Positions 1-9,100 of a stretch of DNA of 14,914 nt are shown here, in pieces. A program made the translations under genes and the position numbers. The DNA is from Hymenopellis radicata (Eukaryota; Basidiomycota; Agaricomycetes; Agaricales; Physalacriaceae), in the NCBI GenBank assembly GCA_015501595.1, contig JADNRX010001077.1:1-14914 (forward strand). Reading direction: 5' to 3'. Position 1 is the first letter of the stretch. Every line of letters begins with the position of its first letter. Under the pieces are notes generated by a model. The model did not search any database and was not told the DNA's origin. It worked only from the letters and a program-made list of their open reading frames with translations.

Positions 1-2
1 GT

Positions 3-146
3 GATAGGCGATTTATGGAGGAGGATTACCGACATATGACTGGGGAGGAAAAGGCTAAGTGGAATGAACGGCGGCGAACGAGATGGTCGCGCGCATTGTC
101 AAAGATGTCAAAATGGGCAGACATTGTAGCCCGTCTAATTGATTAA
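3..146 (+). CDS. 3' end of an unrecognised protein gene (partial)
   Basis: An open frame enters from the left edge and ends at TAA 144-146, giving about 47 residues. The piece is strongly charged and helix-like, rich in Glu, Lys and Arg with several Trp residues (for example the run MTGEEKAKWNERRRTRWS). No domain is recognised. It would be the C-terminus of a plus-strand gene convergent with the minus-strand gene that ends at 395. It has no visible start or splice site, so it could be a chance open stretch. The charged composition without Ser/Pro bias favours real coding. Confidence 0.35.
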   Translation, partial: DRRFMEEDYRHMTGEEKAKWNERRRTRWSRALSKMSKWADIVARLID

Positions 147-206
147 TCGATGTATTCGCATTCTCAATTGAACAGACTACAATAATATTGAAGCGACAGT
201 AACGAT

Positions 207-330
207 AACAGCAAGTTTCAGTAGTAGCGAGAATAAGCGTAGAGTAACAGCAAGTTTCAGTAAGTACTAGCAGCGAGAATAAGCGTACAGTAATAGCAAG
301 TTTCAGTAGTAGCGAGAATAAGCGTAGAGT
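207..330. repeat. Three-copy tandem repeat (39/46/39 bp units)
   Basis: Three head-to-tail units sit at 207-245, 246-291 and 292-330. Each begins AAYAGCAAGTTTCAGTA and continues GCGAGAATAAGCGTASAGT. The middle unit carries a 7-bp insertion. The array lies in the gap between two convergent genes, just beyond the stop codon of the minus-strand gene. No coding or regulatory role is evident. Confidence 0.85.
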
Positions 331-394
331 AAGCACGTAAAGTACATAGCAGAGTAGGTATGCATAACAGCAATTCGATTCGATATTCAGCGAT

Positions 395-2346
395 CTAGTC
401 ATTTCCAGTAGCTACAGCTCCCTATGCACATGAATGAGTTGGAATGACTGGCGTTGAATAGAATCAAATAGCATACCTGATCTTCTCCTGGGTCCGTGCA
501 AGTGTTGTTGGCGTCTAAATGCTCCAAATGGAAATTGACTGAGCGAATAAAGGTGCATTTCCCGCATTTTACAGCCCCAGTCTTGATAAGGCTATACACA
601 TCCTTCGGTACGCCTACTCGAGAGTGCCACGCCGACCAGGCAACGGATACGGCATCATCAGATAGCTGTTGTAGAGATTTATACATCGGTTGGTTATCGC
701 GTACAAGGAAGTTCCTGGGAAATGAGCGTAATGGGAATCGGAGCAGATCGTCGTCCAAGTCTATGCGATCAACTTGGAAAGTTAGACAATGTGCATGAGA
801 TATCAAAGTAGATATCTACCTTTCTTGGACTTGGGCCAGTTGCCACAACAGCCCTCATCGGTAATATGGGCGTTGTAGCCTGTTACGGAAAACTGTGCAA
901 CGCAGACGCAACACTCCACGTTGTTCTTCTGCATTAGAAGCTCGGCGTCCGATGTGATTCCAACGGGACTGTTGAGTCGAATAATGGTCTCCCCTAAATT
1001 GGTCTCCAGAATATAGCGAGTATAATGTTTGTCGAGAAAGCTTGGCGGTACTGAGAGACGATCGTATATTTCTAAAACTTGGGTTGGAATCGAGGATGCA
1101 GTTGGATGTGCGGTTGGCGTGTCTATACAAGCATGAGGAGGTCCAGAAATAGCACAACCAATTGACGCACCATTGAACTCGCCACTGCCATATCCGGTCT
1201 CTAGTTGTTCGACTAGATATCTATCTATTCAAGTTAGCGTGCGAAGGTACGTTGTAAAAAGAACTCACTGTAAGAATATCGTGCAGTGGCGGTATCTTCC
1301 CCAAATAAAGACTGATGCCCATCTGCGCGTCGAGATGGACGTTCGCGCTGAAAACGAAGTGGTAGTGACTCTGGTGAGTCGGCGCGATCTGTTTGTTTGG
1401 TATGCCTTGTCCTCTTTTGGGGAGGCGCGTCGTCGTCGGAAATGCTGATAACTGAGGACGCCTTCGCCTTCGCCTTTCGTTTCCCTTTGCCCTTAGACTG
1501 GCTTGCTGGTGGCGTCGGTAAAGGTTCGTCGTCGCTACTCACTTCTTCGATATGTGCACCTAACGTTGTTAGAGAACTGATAAATACAATATAGAAGCAG
1601 CATACCGGTGGACTCTTCTTCTTCAACGACGCGACTAGCGGTACGACTCATTCCTTGTTGAGCAATCATGAACTGTTGGCGCGCAACTTCAGCCGTAGGA
1701 ATTATAACTGGAGAAAATCAGTGATGCTCAATGTGAGCGGAAAGGCTACATACACCAGATTTCACAATTGGGAATGGGACAAGCAAATATTTGTTGGCGA
1801 TTCCGTGATTTCTGAATAAGAGAACATTCCTCTATGGATCGGAAGCCGTTTCGAGCGTGCGCGATGCAGCGCGGTGGTTGGAAACTGTACTCGTGAAAGC
1901 TTGTAGCAGCAGCGTAATAAGGAAACCCGTTCGTCTTGCGGATGATAGGACTGAGGAAAATATCAGTAGGCAATAGGACATATATGGGTGGAATTTAATA
2001 ACCGTTTCCACAGCGCCTCCTTGGAGTTAACAAAGTCAAGGATGAGTTGTTGTGCGCGGGCATTTTCGGCTGCAACTAAGCACTCGAGCAGAACTTGTGG
2101 AGATGGATCGTGGGCAACAATGGCCTGATCTTCGTGAAAAGTATCTTTCCGGGTGCCCACGGACGGCGTTGGGTCAAAGTAAAGTCGATGACCTCTGGTA
2201 GCCGCCATGTGCAATCCTCGGAGGTCGTCGTCGTTCTTGGAGGATGAAGTGTGAGGTTGGCGACCGCGCATTCGTCCTGGGTCATCGTTGTGAGAATGAT
2301 ACGGGTTGTTCTTGGAGGATGAGGCCTGAGGTTGATGACCGCGCAT
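395..2346 (-). CDS. Seven-exon gene for a putative nuclear Cys/His-motif protein (hypothetical)
   Basis: Exons on the minus strand are 2346-2003, 1950-1754, 1707-1606, 1559-1269, 1224-820, 772-477 and 421-395. The six introns are 44-55 bp with GT...AG ends, and all phases agree, giving about 553 residues from ATG 2346 to TAG 395-397. Intron 1 has a weak donor (GTTATT). Residues 1-38 contain a duplicated MRG-QP-SSSKN segment. Residues 237-247 (KGKGKRKAKAK) look like a nuclear localisation signal, followed by VISISDDD (251-258), which resembles a SUMO-interacting motif. The C-terminal half has CC-x-C...H...CC (416-438) and C-x2-C-x8-H-x2-H-x6-C (516-538), possible metal sites. I do not recognise the family, and nuclear location and metal binding are inferences. 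A branch-like CTGAC, pyrimidine tract and CAG at 2370-2390 just upstream of the ATG suggest a 5' UTR intron or a further 5' exon. Confidence 0.78.
2233..2346 (-). repeat. In-frame duplication of 25 codons at the protein N-terminus
   Basis: Two copies of a roughly 39-bp segment, 2233-2271 and 2308-2346, are offset by 75 bp, exactly 25 codons. Each encodes Met-Arg-Gly, then Gln-Pro and a SSSKN motif. Both copies begin with an in-frame ATG, so translation could start at 2346 or 2271. The multiple of three keeps the reading frame, which supports the coding assignment. Confidence 0.75.
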
Positions 2347-2740
2347 GATGGTGGTCAGAGTATAAGAGCAGATCTGAAAAAAAGTCAGCTTTAAACGCGT
2401 GATTTTGACAGCGCACGCACGGCTATTTCCCCCCCATTCCCCAATTATTGTCGGCAGAGCCTCTTTCACAAAGGTGCCTGTTCTTTCACAAAGGCGCTAG
2501 TCTGCTTCTGCTGCATGAGACAGACATCGCAGGAGGCAGAAGATGTCAAGGCGCGACGTCGGAGCCGAGGTTCACGCAATGGGGGCCGTTGGAACGCGTC
2601 GATCCCGGGGGGCGGGCTTGCAGAACCGGAGGCAGTCGGTGGTGACAAGGCAAAAAAGTTGTAACCCTAGATTAATTCTACTGACTAAGTCACGCCTGTC
2701 AAGATAACCGGTGTCCCACAATCAGCTAGAGACGGATGCG
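2347..2740. promoter_or_regulatory. Upstream region of the minus-strand gene
   Basis: This is the intergenic stretch between divergent genes. Nearest the minus-strand ATG lies an intron-like 3' end (minus strand CTGAC, then a T-run and CAG, about 2372-2388). Further out, a 16-base near-duplicate TTCTTTCACAAAGG occurs around 2460-2493, followed by a GC-rich stretch (about 2555-2640). The GC-rich part is open in both directions, but those frames lack an ATG start or a recognisable product. The part nearest 2740 is plain AT-rich sequence with nothing identifiable. Confidence 0.4.
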
Positions 2741-2744
2741 AGCC

Positions 2745-3220
2745 TATACTCAAGTATATTCATACTCATCATGCGAATAACTCATGCCTCAAGACCAATA
2801 CTCACGACTCACGACTCTACTCAAGACTCTACTCTACTCAAGACTCTACTCGCGAGTATTCATGAGTCTTGAGTATACAAATACTCGAGTATACTCAAGT
2901 ATACTCACCAAATTAGACAGTCGACAGATTTATTTAAGCTAGCAAGTAGGATATTGAGTCGTATTTATATTAGTAAGAACTTTTGTTGAGACTAGAGGTA
3001 AAGGTAGAGCAGGCTTACAGCATATCTGCTGAGCTATTGCATGTAGATGAAGTGATGAGTATTCGTGAGTATGAGTCTACTGAATACTCATGGCACTAGA
3101 GGTAGATTCACTACTCACCAAATACTCTAGACTCTACTCTACTCATTCGCGAGTATACTCTTAACTCGCACAATGAGTACACATTTATTCACGAGTATTT
3201 TTTATACTCTATACTCGCGT
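2745..3220. repeat. ACTC/GAGT-rich low-complexity region
   Basis: Two dense blocks (about 2745-2910 and 3055-3220) are built almost entirely from ACTC on one strand and GAGT on the other, with GAGTATACTC palindromes and short tandem AAGACTCTACTC units. Both blocks contain the phrase TACTCACCAAAT. The 140 bp between them is ordinary AT-rich DNA. The layout, two similar ends around a unique middle, could be a decayed inverted-repeat element, but I could not define exact termini or target duplications. The region lies upstream of the kinase-like gene. Confidence 0.7.
2868..2899. repeat. Perfect 11-bp inverted repeat
   Basis: The left arm CTTGAGTATAC (2868-2878) is the exact reverse complement of the right arm GTATACTCAAG (2889-2899), with a 10-base spacer that itself contains ACTCGA. 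It is the best-defined palindrome of the ACTC/GAGT region and could extrude as a cruciform or form an RNA hairpin. Confidence 0.8.
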
Positions 3221-3228
3221 CCATCTCT

Positions 3229-3598
3229 AGCCGTGTCCAGCAGCCACACCCGCCACAAATCAACAGCAACTTATCTGCACCACTGCGGCAACTGGCTCCT
3301 CCTCCTTCAACTTCCATGCTCCAAGGGCTGTTATCTCTTGCGCAGATACTATCCGTGGACATCATGTATTGTGTACAGCATCCGACGACGCCTCAAATCA
3401 GTCAAGCGCTGCACCCGACGCCGCAAATCCTCTTCTAGCGGATCCTAGCGTTTTGAGCAGTGGCTCTTCCTCTGCACAACTACTTCCTCGAATAGCTCAA
3501 GTGAAAAATGAAGAGAGTACTCCATGTGCGGTATCTAATAAACCTTTGTCGATTATACTTCTGACAGCCTTGTAGCACTGCTGGCTCCGCGAAACTTT
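3229..3598 (+). other. Possible 5' exon or leader of the kinase-like gene
   Basis: A plus-strand frame without stops runs from 3229 into a Ser/Ala/Asp-rich stretch that looks like a disordered protein N-terminus (SDDASNQSSAAPDAANPLLA). A candidate donor GTGAAA follows near 3500 and candidate acceptors lie near 3570-3575. No ATG sits in this frame, and the phase does not join cleanly to the next exon. The true 5' end of the downstream gene is therefore unresolved. The stretch may be 5' UTR or an exon spliced differently from my reading. Confidence 0.3.
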
Positions 3599-5763
3599 AT
3601 GAAGCCTTCCAGCGGGTCGACTCTGACATGTACGTTTTTAATCGAGATCGTAATCGAGAACGTTTCTGATACCTTCACTACTAGTGCCAACGCCCAATGC
3701 CGACCAGCTTTTTAAATGGACATTCCCCGCTACCGAACTAGTGCCCCCATCAGGTCCAGACGACACACGTACACCAAGCATGCGATCGTTGGGACGCGCA
3801 ACGAAGCAACAAGCCGCAATCACCCGAAAGCGTCGAAACGACCTAACCACACCTCATTTTGGGTTGGTGAAGTCGCGGATTAATCCGCCATCCTTCTTCT
3901 CCATGCATCTACGTCAAAGTCAGATCCTTATGAGTGTCCAGGAAGCTCCAGATCTACCCTTTACCTTTTCGGCGGTAGTCGACAGATACATGGAGGCTCG
4001 GGGGTCCGATCTACCCAGTGTAGAATTCGACATTCTGCCACTATTTGATTATTACGAGAAAATGAATCACGGCCAAATCGAGGACGAAAACGGGATAGGG
4101 AAAGCCTGCGCGCTCCCTGAGGAGACAGCTGCATGGATCGCGTCCACGTTGTACACAAACTCGCCTGCATGCCTTGGACTGGGCACGTGAGGAGACTCAT
4201 GGAATAGCTCATGCCGTCGCAGGAGCGTACCTCTCTATTTCCAACACCTCCTACTTCGCTGGAGACTCTGTGCCGCCGGGTTGCTCGAACCTCTTTGAAA
4301 GAATGCAGGGCATACGTCGTCGTCAACCCTCGCCGGGACCTATTATGGTCTGGAAATTCGTACCTGCTGGCGATCCGTTTGGCAAGAAGGGCGACGAGTA
4401 TTATGCAGATGACGGCAAGCTAATGGACATCATTTCGGAGATGGCCAAGGGCAACCTGGAATTCAAATGGGCGTCTTGTGGGAATTTCACTGCGCCCCAC
4501 GCCAGCTGTAATTCGACTAAGCATCAGAATGTCTTTCTCGAAGTCACTCAGACTGGTCATGAAATGACAGAGGATGCTCCCTGTACCCTTGCAATGCTGG
4601 AGAGTACGGGTTATTATACGCAGCGCATCAACGCAACGCGTTCCTCGGCGTGTAACGTTCCTCACACCCTTGTTAGGCGGGCAGGTTTCATTCTCCAAGA
4701 TGTAAGCATTGGACCAGATTGCATGGTGCCCCTGCTAACCTCTCGTTATAGTGGTACTCCGAGTTGGTAGCAGTTGATGCCACGTACGGTGTTCTCTTCA
4801 CCGGCAACAAGAAAATCATTGGGGTTCGCAGGCGCGACATGCAAAGCCTGTACCTGTCCAAAGTCATGAACGTGCCACAAGAGAAATCCCGCCTCAAAGT
4901 TCAGGCTGGTATGATGCTTGCCACCCTTGAAGACATCGAGGAAAGAAGCTCTATTGTTCGGGACCAGAGACTCCGTGGTGAAATTCCGAAACATGCGGAC
5001 GAGTTTTTCGACATCGATTCCACATATCTCCCCGAGGCCATTCCGAGGACAAGACATCCAAAAGAAGCTGCTCCCGAAATTCCATCACATCTTGTACGTG
5101 ACGCCCAATGCTAATTCATAACCGTTGAACTCACCAACACTTATAGCGTTGTCATGTTTGTTGATTCATCCTTCCCTGATTTCATCTATATTGACTATAC
5201 GCTAGATGCATCAATTAGGTGGCTTCCTTCGCAGACAGCAAGAAGTAACCCTCCGATGGTCGACCGGTCTCTCCCTCTTAAACGGCCTAGATCAGCCATT
5301 TACCATTCCCAGATACTATTTACTTCGTGCTCTAGTCGACGACAAGGCTCCTGTCAACTTCGAAAAGGCAGAGATCATGATCCGGACACAATTTGACAAG
5401 AACACCTTTCTCGCTAACCTCTGGCAACCCGACGAGAATCAGCACATGGGCAACTATTTTGTTGCCAAACTCGCACACGGCCACAACGATACTGAGAAAC
5501 TACGCGAGGAAGCCGCTTGGTATATGTACTTGCGTCAAACCAACCACATCGGGATTCCTCAATGTTTCGGCTACTTTGAGTCTAGTGGGGTATCTGATTT
5601 CGGATTGTTGCTACTGGAGGTGTGCGATAGGTCTCTCGCGGCACAAAAGAGCATCGGTCGCGGCATGCAGTACGTTGTTGCAGTTTTTCTTTTTCTCTTC
5701 TTCAGAATACCTTTTTAGGACCACAATCAGGAAATGGTTGGACGATCTACACGACAGTGGTAT
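3599..5763 (+). pseudogene. Fungal protein kinase-like gene, interrupted by an LTR element
   Basis: Exons are 3599-3629, 3685-4701, 4752-5093, a 9-bp microexon 5147-5155, 5206-5669 and 5719-5763 (broken). Introns are 49-55 bp with GTAYGT, GTAAGC or GTTTGT donors. The last exons encode an atypical kinase N-lobe: FVAKLAHG with the ATP-binding Lys codon at 5467-5469, an EEAAW helix that may hold the partner Glu, a GIPQCFGYFE strand and a LLLLEVCDRS hinge. The final exon reads WLDDLHDSGIV, the helix that in fungal kinases of this type leads into a His-Gly-Asp catalytic loop. The LTR begins at exactly that point, so the catalytic loop and C-lobe are separated from the promoter. Read-through would add four residues and stop at 5774-5776. 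The large exon also changes frame near 4160-4175 with no fitting intron, so a 1-bp indel is likely. The start is uncertain (ATG 3599 chosen) and the N-terminal half is unrecognised. Confidence 0.72.
5759..5763. other. Predicted left copy of a 5-bp target site duplication (GGTAT)
   Basis: LTR retrotransposons usually duplicate 4-6 bp of target. The five bases directly before the 5' LTR are GGTAT. The matching copy should follow the end of the 3' LTR, expected near 15028 and outside the window, so it is a prediction. Confidence 0.4.
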
Positions 5764-6201
5764 TGTGATAGGATAGGAATGCATGGAATCGGAATCGTGG
5801 GAGGTTCGATGACTAAGCAAGGTTACATAGGCATTTGTTCGTGTCACAGTAGTTAGTTAGAATTGTCATTGTCGTTGCCTCCAGTCTGTTTCGTCTGTCT
5901 CTCTCCCGTCTTGTTCCCGTTAAATGGATTAACCCTTTCACGATTGTATACCGATAACCGTCACGCCAGGCCCGCTGAGCACCCGTGTAACGGCTCCCCG
6001 AGCGCGGGTCAAACGCTTCCTACAGCATATGGGTTACAATCTGCTACCTAACGACTATTACGACCATTTCCATGCGCCGACACGCCGCGTCTCACGCGCT
6101 GATACGCCGCGCCTCGGCTACGCGACCTTCCGACAGGTCATACACGTATCCTCCAAGTGGAGAGGTCCTAGAACTGGGTGGAATCGGACGCGCGATTCAC
6201 A
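5764..6201 (+). repeat. 5' long terminal repeat (438 bp)
   Basis: It starts TGTGATAGG and ends GATTCACA, giving the TG...CA ends extended to a 5-bp inverted repeat (TGTGA/TCACA). The first 324 bases recur from 14591 to the window edge with no difference found on reading. The primer binding site begins two bases after the end. A TATAC at about 5946 is a possible core promoter element. A 62-codon open frame inside the LTR occurs in both copies simply because the DNA is repeated and is not considered coding. Confidence 0.9.
6074..6117. repeat. Imperfect 22-bp tandem duplication within the LTR
   Basis: 6074-6095 (GCGCCGACACGCCGCGTCTC then AC) is followed directly by a similar 22-bp unit at 6096-6117 with GCGCTGATACGCCGCGCCTC. 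This GC-rich block is near the 3' end of the LTR. The window ends shortly after the corresponding point of the 3' LTR. Confidence 0.6.
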
Positions 6202-6202
6202 G

Positions 6203-6222
6203 TGGTGGGGGCACCCGGGACT
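6203..6222 (+). promoter_or_regulatory. Primer binding site (tRNA 3' end complement)
   Basis: TGGTGGGGGCACCCGGGACT starts one base after the LTR. TGG complements the CCA tail, T the discriminator base, GGGGGCA a 7-bp acceptor strand and CCCGG a T-stem, with ACTT matching part of a T-loop complement. This spacing is what a retrotransposon primer site should show. The primer tRNA is not identified. The match beyond about 17 bases is imperfect, which is normal for such sites. Confidence 0.7.
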
Positions 6223-6248
6223 TCACCGCTTCCCAGAGGATACCAAGT

Positions 6249-6426
6249 CCGGTTGAGCTGCTAGCTCCCGGCATTCGCATCGTGGAGCTTCCAGTTCCCT
6301 TGCGCTCTTAAAAGATGAGCTCTAGCTCTCTTGGAGATGAAGCTTGTAGCTCTCTCCCACCTTGCATGGTCGAGCGTGTCGCTCTCATGCCACATGTTAC
6401 GAGATGCAGCTCTAGCTCTCTCGTAC
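6249..6426 (+). repeat. Hairpin family cluster A (four copies)
   Basis: Copies lie at 6249-6271, about 6312-6332, 6333-6356 and 6398-6426. All share AGCT, a 2-3 base loop and AGCT. Outer arms differ: CCGG with CCGG around GAGCT-GCT-AGCTC in the first, GGAGA with TCTCC in the third, TACGAGA with TCTCGTA in the fourth. The second has only AAGA with TCTT. Each arm set pairs within its own copy, which suggests that the structure rather than the arm sequence is kept. Confidence 0.75.
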
Positions 6427-6458
6427 ACCTTGCATGGTCAAGTGTGTCGCTCCCATGC
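6360..6458. repeat. 31-bp direct repeat flanking a hairpin
   Basis: 6360-6390 and 6428-6458 both read CCTTGCATGGTC, then GTGTCGCTC and CATGC, with three mismatches in 31 bases. A hairpin copy sits between them. This suggests that the repeat unit here is a roughly 68-bp hairpin-plus-spacer module that was tandemly copied. Confidence 0.75.
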
Positions 6459-6459
6459 T

Positions 6460-8340
6460 CGCACCACGGCCATTACAAGCGCCACGGCCATCACGACCCA
6501 TGTATCACCTACGGTCTCCACTCAGTACGCGTCTTCGCATCCCCGTGCACGCTTCCCTCGAAGTGTCGTCCTATAGTCATCCAGATTCGCGTACCAACTG
6601 CCAGGATTGGCTCGGAATGTCTAGTCTCTGACCACCTGTCTGCACCATCGTGTGTATCTGTCGCGACCTCAACTTGGCCTGTCCTTACGCATCCCACTTG
6701 CATGTTAGCTCCAGGCCTCTCGTCAAGCGTCGTACCGGTACCTTCATATCCCCGCTATTCAGCGACCTCGCACTTCACGCCGCTTCACTGGACACTTTCG
6801 TTACCGTCTCGGGGCCGTCGCGACATCAATACCATCCGGAAACGGATACTCACTGCATTGTTGCCTCTCAGTCTCCTTCATCGACTGGCGCAGGTCGTGC
6901 TGCTTGCATCGCCTGTTCCGGCGCCTTCGCATTCACGCTTCGAATTCAAACCCTTACGATTCTTGTGGGCGCATCAGCACTGCAGGCTTGTATACTCCGT
7001 CATCCGCCTACCGAAGCTGGCGATGTCTACACGGAGTCTCGTACCAGACTCCTCTCATGGTATTCGCAGGGTCATGCTGTCGGAAATGCTATCAACTTGA
7101 CCCAGCCTCCGACGTGAATCATGCTGCCGGCGCCTTCATTTTCCCGCTCATTCCGCAGGATCATCATCGCGCTCTTGTATCCCGCGTCGCTGTTAACCTA
7201 CAGTGTTGTGGTGGACGGTATCGTGCTTCTGGCCTTGTCCCATCATTGTCGGCGCGACGTTCTGTACCGCTCACGGCGCCAATTCAACAGCACCCTTACC
7301 AGCCGGATTAATTGGCACTTGGTGGCTTGACGATGTGCTTCGCGCCGCCAGACTACTTGGACCACAAGTCTTTGACTCTCTTGGCTGTTACCTTACAGCG
7401 CATGGATAATTCACGCTCATGTGCGCCAGGAAGCAACCATGTCGAGGACGACTTATCTGGACTCATCGGTCGCCGAAACCCCCGATACCCAACCGACAGC
7501 GCTGTTTATCCGGCTTGCAGCCTTCCAGCTTCGTACGACTATCGCCGTGACCGGAGCCTTGCGTCAGACCCATCCGATCCCTCCTTGTCCGATTACGCTT
7601 GCTAGCCGCCGATGTTATGCGGACTCTCACTTACAGCATCTGGACGTTCAGGCTTGTACTGCCTGATGCCTGATCTTCGAGCCTTATCCACTGACTGTTG
7701 TGCCGCTGGTGTTGACACAGAGTCCTATATAGCAGACCCCTTCCACTTCCTGGGGTTATCTTTACCCTCTCACCCAGGCTACGCAGTGTAACTCGTCTTC
7801 TCGGACAGTTGAATCGGCTTCGTTCCACCTCCAGCAGGTGCCTTCATGTTCTACGCTCCTGCTGTCCAGCTCGCGGCATTCGAGTCTCGTACAACCATGA
7901 TCGCGCCTCGTGCTACTTCTAGCGTCAACTTGGCAGCCGACATCCTGACTTGACGAGTCTTGACGCCGCCATTAGGCTCAAGGTTTTCGCTCTTTTCAAT
8001 TGGCTGTCGCATTTTCTAGGACTAGCAGGACGAGGGTGACGAGTTTCGGACGACATCATCGTCCCTCCGACAACATCGATCTTCAGTAGCCATTGGGTTT
8101 ACCAAGCCTGCCCCAACATTACTGACGGTGTTTTCCTGATACGCTACGATTTCAATGACTGCGACGCTTACACGCCGAGTACTGGACTGCTTGGACAGTT
8201 GACGGCCTGATATGGAGTAGTATGGTGTGTTAGACTTGAGGCTTTGGACTGGATGTTTGGGCTGTTTTCTTCAATAAAACGAGTTGCTCTCCCCCCGCGT
8301 GAGGCATAAGGTGGCCAACACAAGACTGATCTTCAGCTGT
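6460..8340 (+). other. Internal element DNA without identifiable genes
   Basis: This 1.9-kb stretch is pyrimidine-rich on the plus strand and therefore open in several overlapping frames, the longest running from 6315 to 7100 (261 codons). The conceptual products are Ser, Pro, Arg, His and Cys rich, overlap one another and show no zinc knuckle or enzyme motif, although the position fits gag. An AATAAA at 8273-8278 could serve as a polyadenylation signal. I see no supported gene. Confidence 0.55.
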
Positions 8341-8369
8341 AACAGGATGTAGCTCTAGCTCTCCGTACT
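8341..8369 (+). repeat. Hairpin family copy B
   Basis: GATGTAGCTCTAGCTCTCC at 8346-8364 has the conserved AGCT-CT-AGCT core and GA/TC pair, but only one further outer base pair. It is a weak or decayed copy. Confidence 0.6.
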
Positions 8370-8686
8370 AAGCTCTCCAATTGGATTCGTTCCATAGTTC
8401 AAGATCTCCAGTCCTCAGCACCAACTATTTTGACACCGCGTCTGACGTGCCGCGCTGACTCTACGAATCTTAACGCTGACTCTTAGGATCAAGAATTTGT
8501 GGGATTACCGTCGTCAAGCTTTCGTTGATGCCTGACGCTACCGCTCGACGCACACCTTTGGGATCTAACGAATCATTCTGAATCGCGACGCGTAATGTAT
8601 AGACGACGGTCTTCGGCACTTTTGGAGCATGTAGTCGTGACTCTCCAATTCAACATCGCTCTCCCATGAAGCTACTTTGCATTCCT
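8370..8686. other. Internal element DNA, nothing identified
   Basis: About 300 bp between hairpin copies. No open frame of interest, no RNA gene and no clear repeat were found apart from general similarity in composition to the rest of the element. Confidence 0.5.
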
Positions 8687-9038
8687 AAAAGATGAGCTTT
8701 AGCTCTCTGCGAGATGAGCTCTAGCTCTCTCATACCTGACATGGTTTTCCAAAGGCAGGCTCATGCTGTCGGAAGTTATCGTCAACTTCGTCATCTTACA
8801 ACACAGTCGTCGCCTTCGCTGTCTGCGACATTATCCTCAGCAGCGGCTTCCAAGATTCGGCATCCACCTAGTCAACATCTTGAGGAATTTTCAGTCATGT
8901 CCGTCAACTTGACGATTGTAACGGTTGATCTGGACAGTGTGGGATCGAACAACTCAGTCGGCTTTAGCCCTCTTCCAGCACGATGAAGCTTGTAGCTCTC
9001 GTGTCATGGACGGGATGAGCTTTTAGCTCTCTCACTAC
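8687..9038 (+). repeat. Hairpin family cluster C (four copies)
   Basis: Copies lie at 8691-8708, 8711-8733, 8978-9004 and 9012-9035. The third has arms GCACGA and TCGTGT around AGCT-TGT-AGCT (four pairs counting one G-U). The others keep the core with one or two outer pairs. The first two copies are arranged like the second and third copies of cluster A, including the preceding AAAA. Confidence 0.7.
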
Positions 9039-9100
9039 TCTTGAGTCGTGTTCTTCTTACACTTCCTATTGATGTCGCTGTACTCCAGGCTCATTCTGAG
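8975..9100. repeat. Duplicated two-hairpin module (partner at 11312-11515)
   Basis: The run from about 8977 (AGCACGATG...) through two hairpins to ACTCTTGAGTC near 9050 is matched at 11314-11394 with scattered substitutions. A second shared phrase, GTACTCCAGGCTC followed by RTTCTG, lies at about 9080 and 11494. The order of the two hairpins is conserved. The partner module lies beyond the captured phosphatase fragment. Confidence 0.7.

Noticed and set aside
207..330. CRISPR-like array
   Set aside because: Units are directly adjacent without unique spacers and the genome is eukaryotic in character.
55..402. 115-codon minus-strand frame
   Set aside because: It runs through the tandem repeat, producing a repeated Leu/Cys/Tyr pattern. 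It lies beyond the stop of the seven-exon gene.
2448..2648. Open frames on both strands in the GC-rich intergenic stretch
   Set aside because: Neither gives a recognised product, the minus one lacks an ATG, and both are explained by high GC content. A link to the minus gene as an upstream exon is possible but unsupported.
5863..6051. 62-codon open frame, present again at 14690
   Set aside because: It is inside the LTR and identical only because the DNA is repeated. Composition gives no sign of a protein.
6203..6290. A tRNA gene on the minus strand, since the primer site looks like a tRNA 3' end
   Set aside because: Upstream on the minus strand there is no matching 5' acceptor strand, D-arm or anticodon arm. 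Only the 3' end resembles a tRNA, as expected for a primer binding site.
6314..6356. Hammerhead ribozyme or C/D-box snoRNA suggested by GATGA
   Set aside because: The hammerhead core also needs a preceding CU and a GAAA after the stem, and none is present. A C box needs RTGATGA with a D box CTGA, and these are not found at the copies.
6315..7100. 261-codon open frame in the gag position
   Set aside because: Ser/Pro/Arg/His/Cys-rich composition, several other plus frames open over the same DNA, no zinc knuckle or capsid-like motif. It begins inside a hairpin repeat. Best explained by the pyrimidine-rich plus strand.
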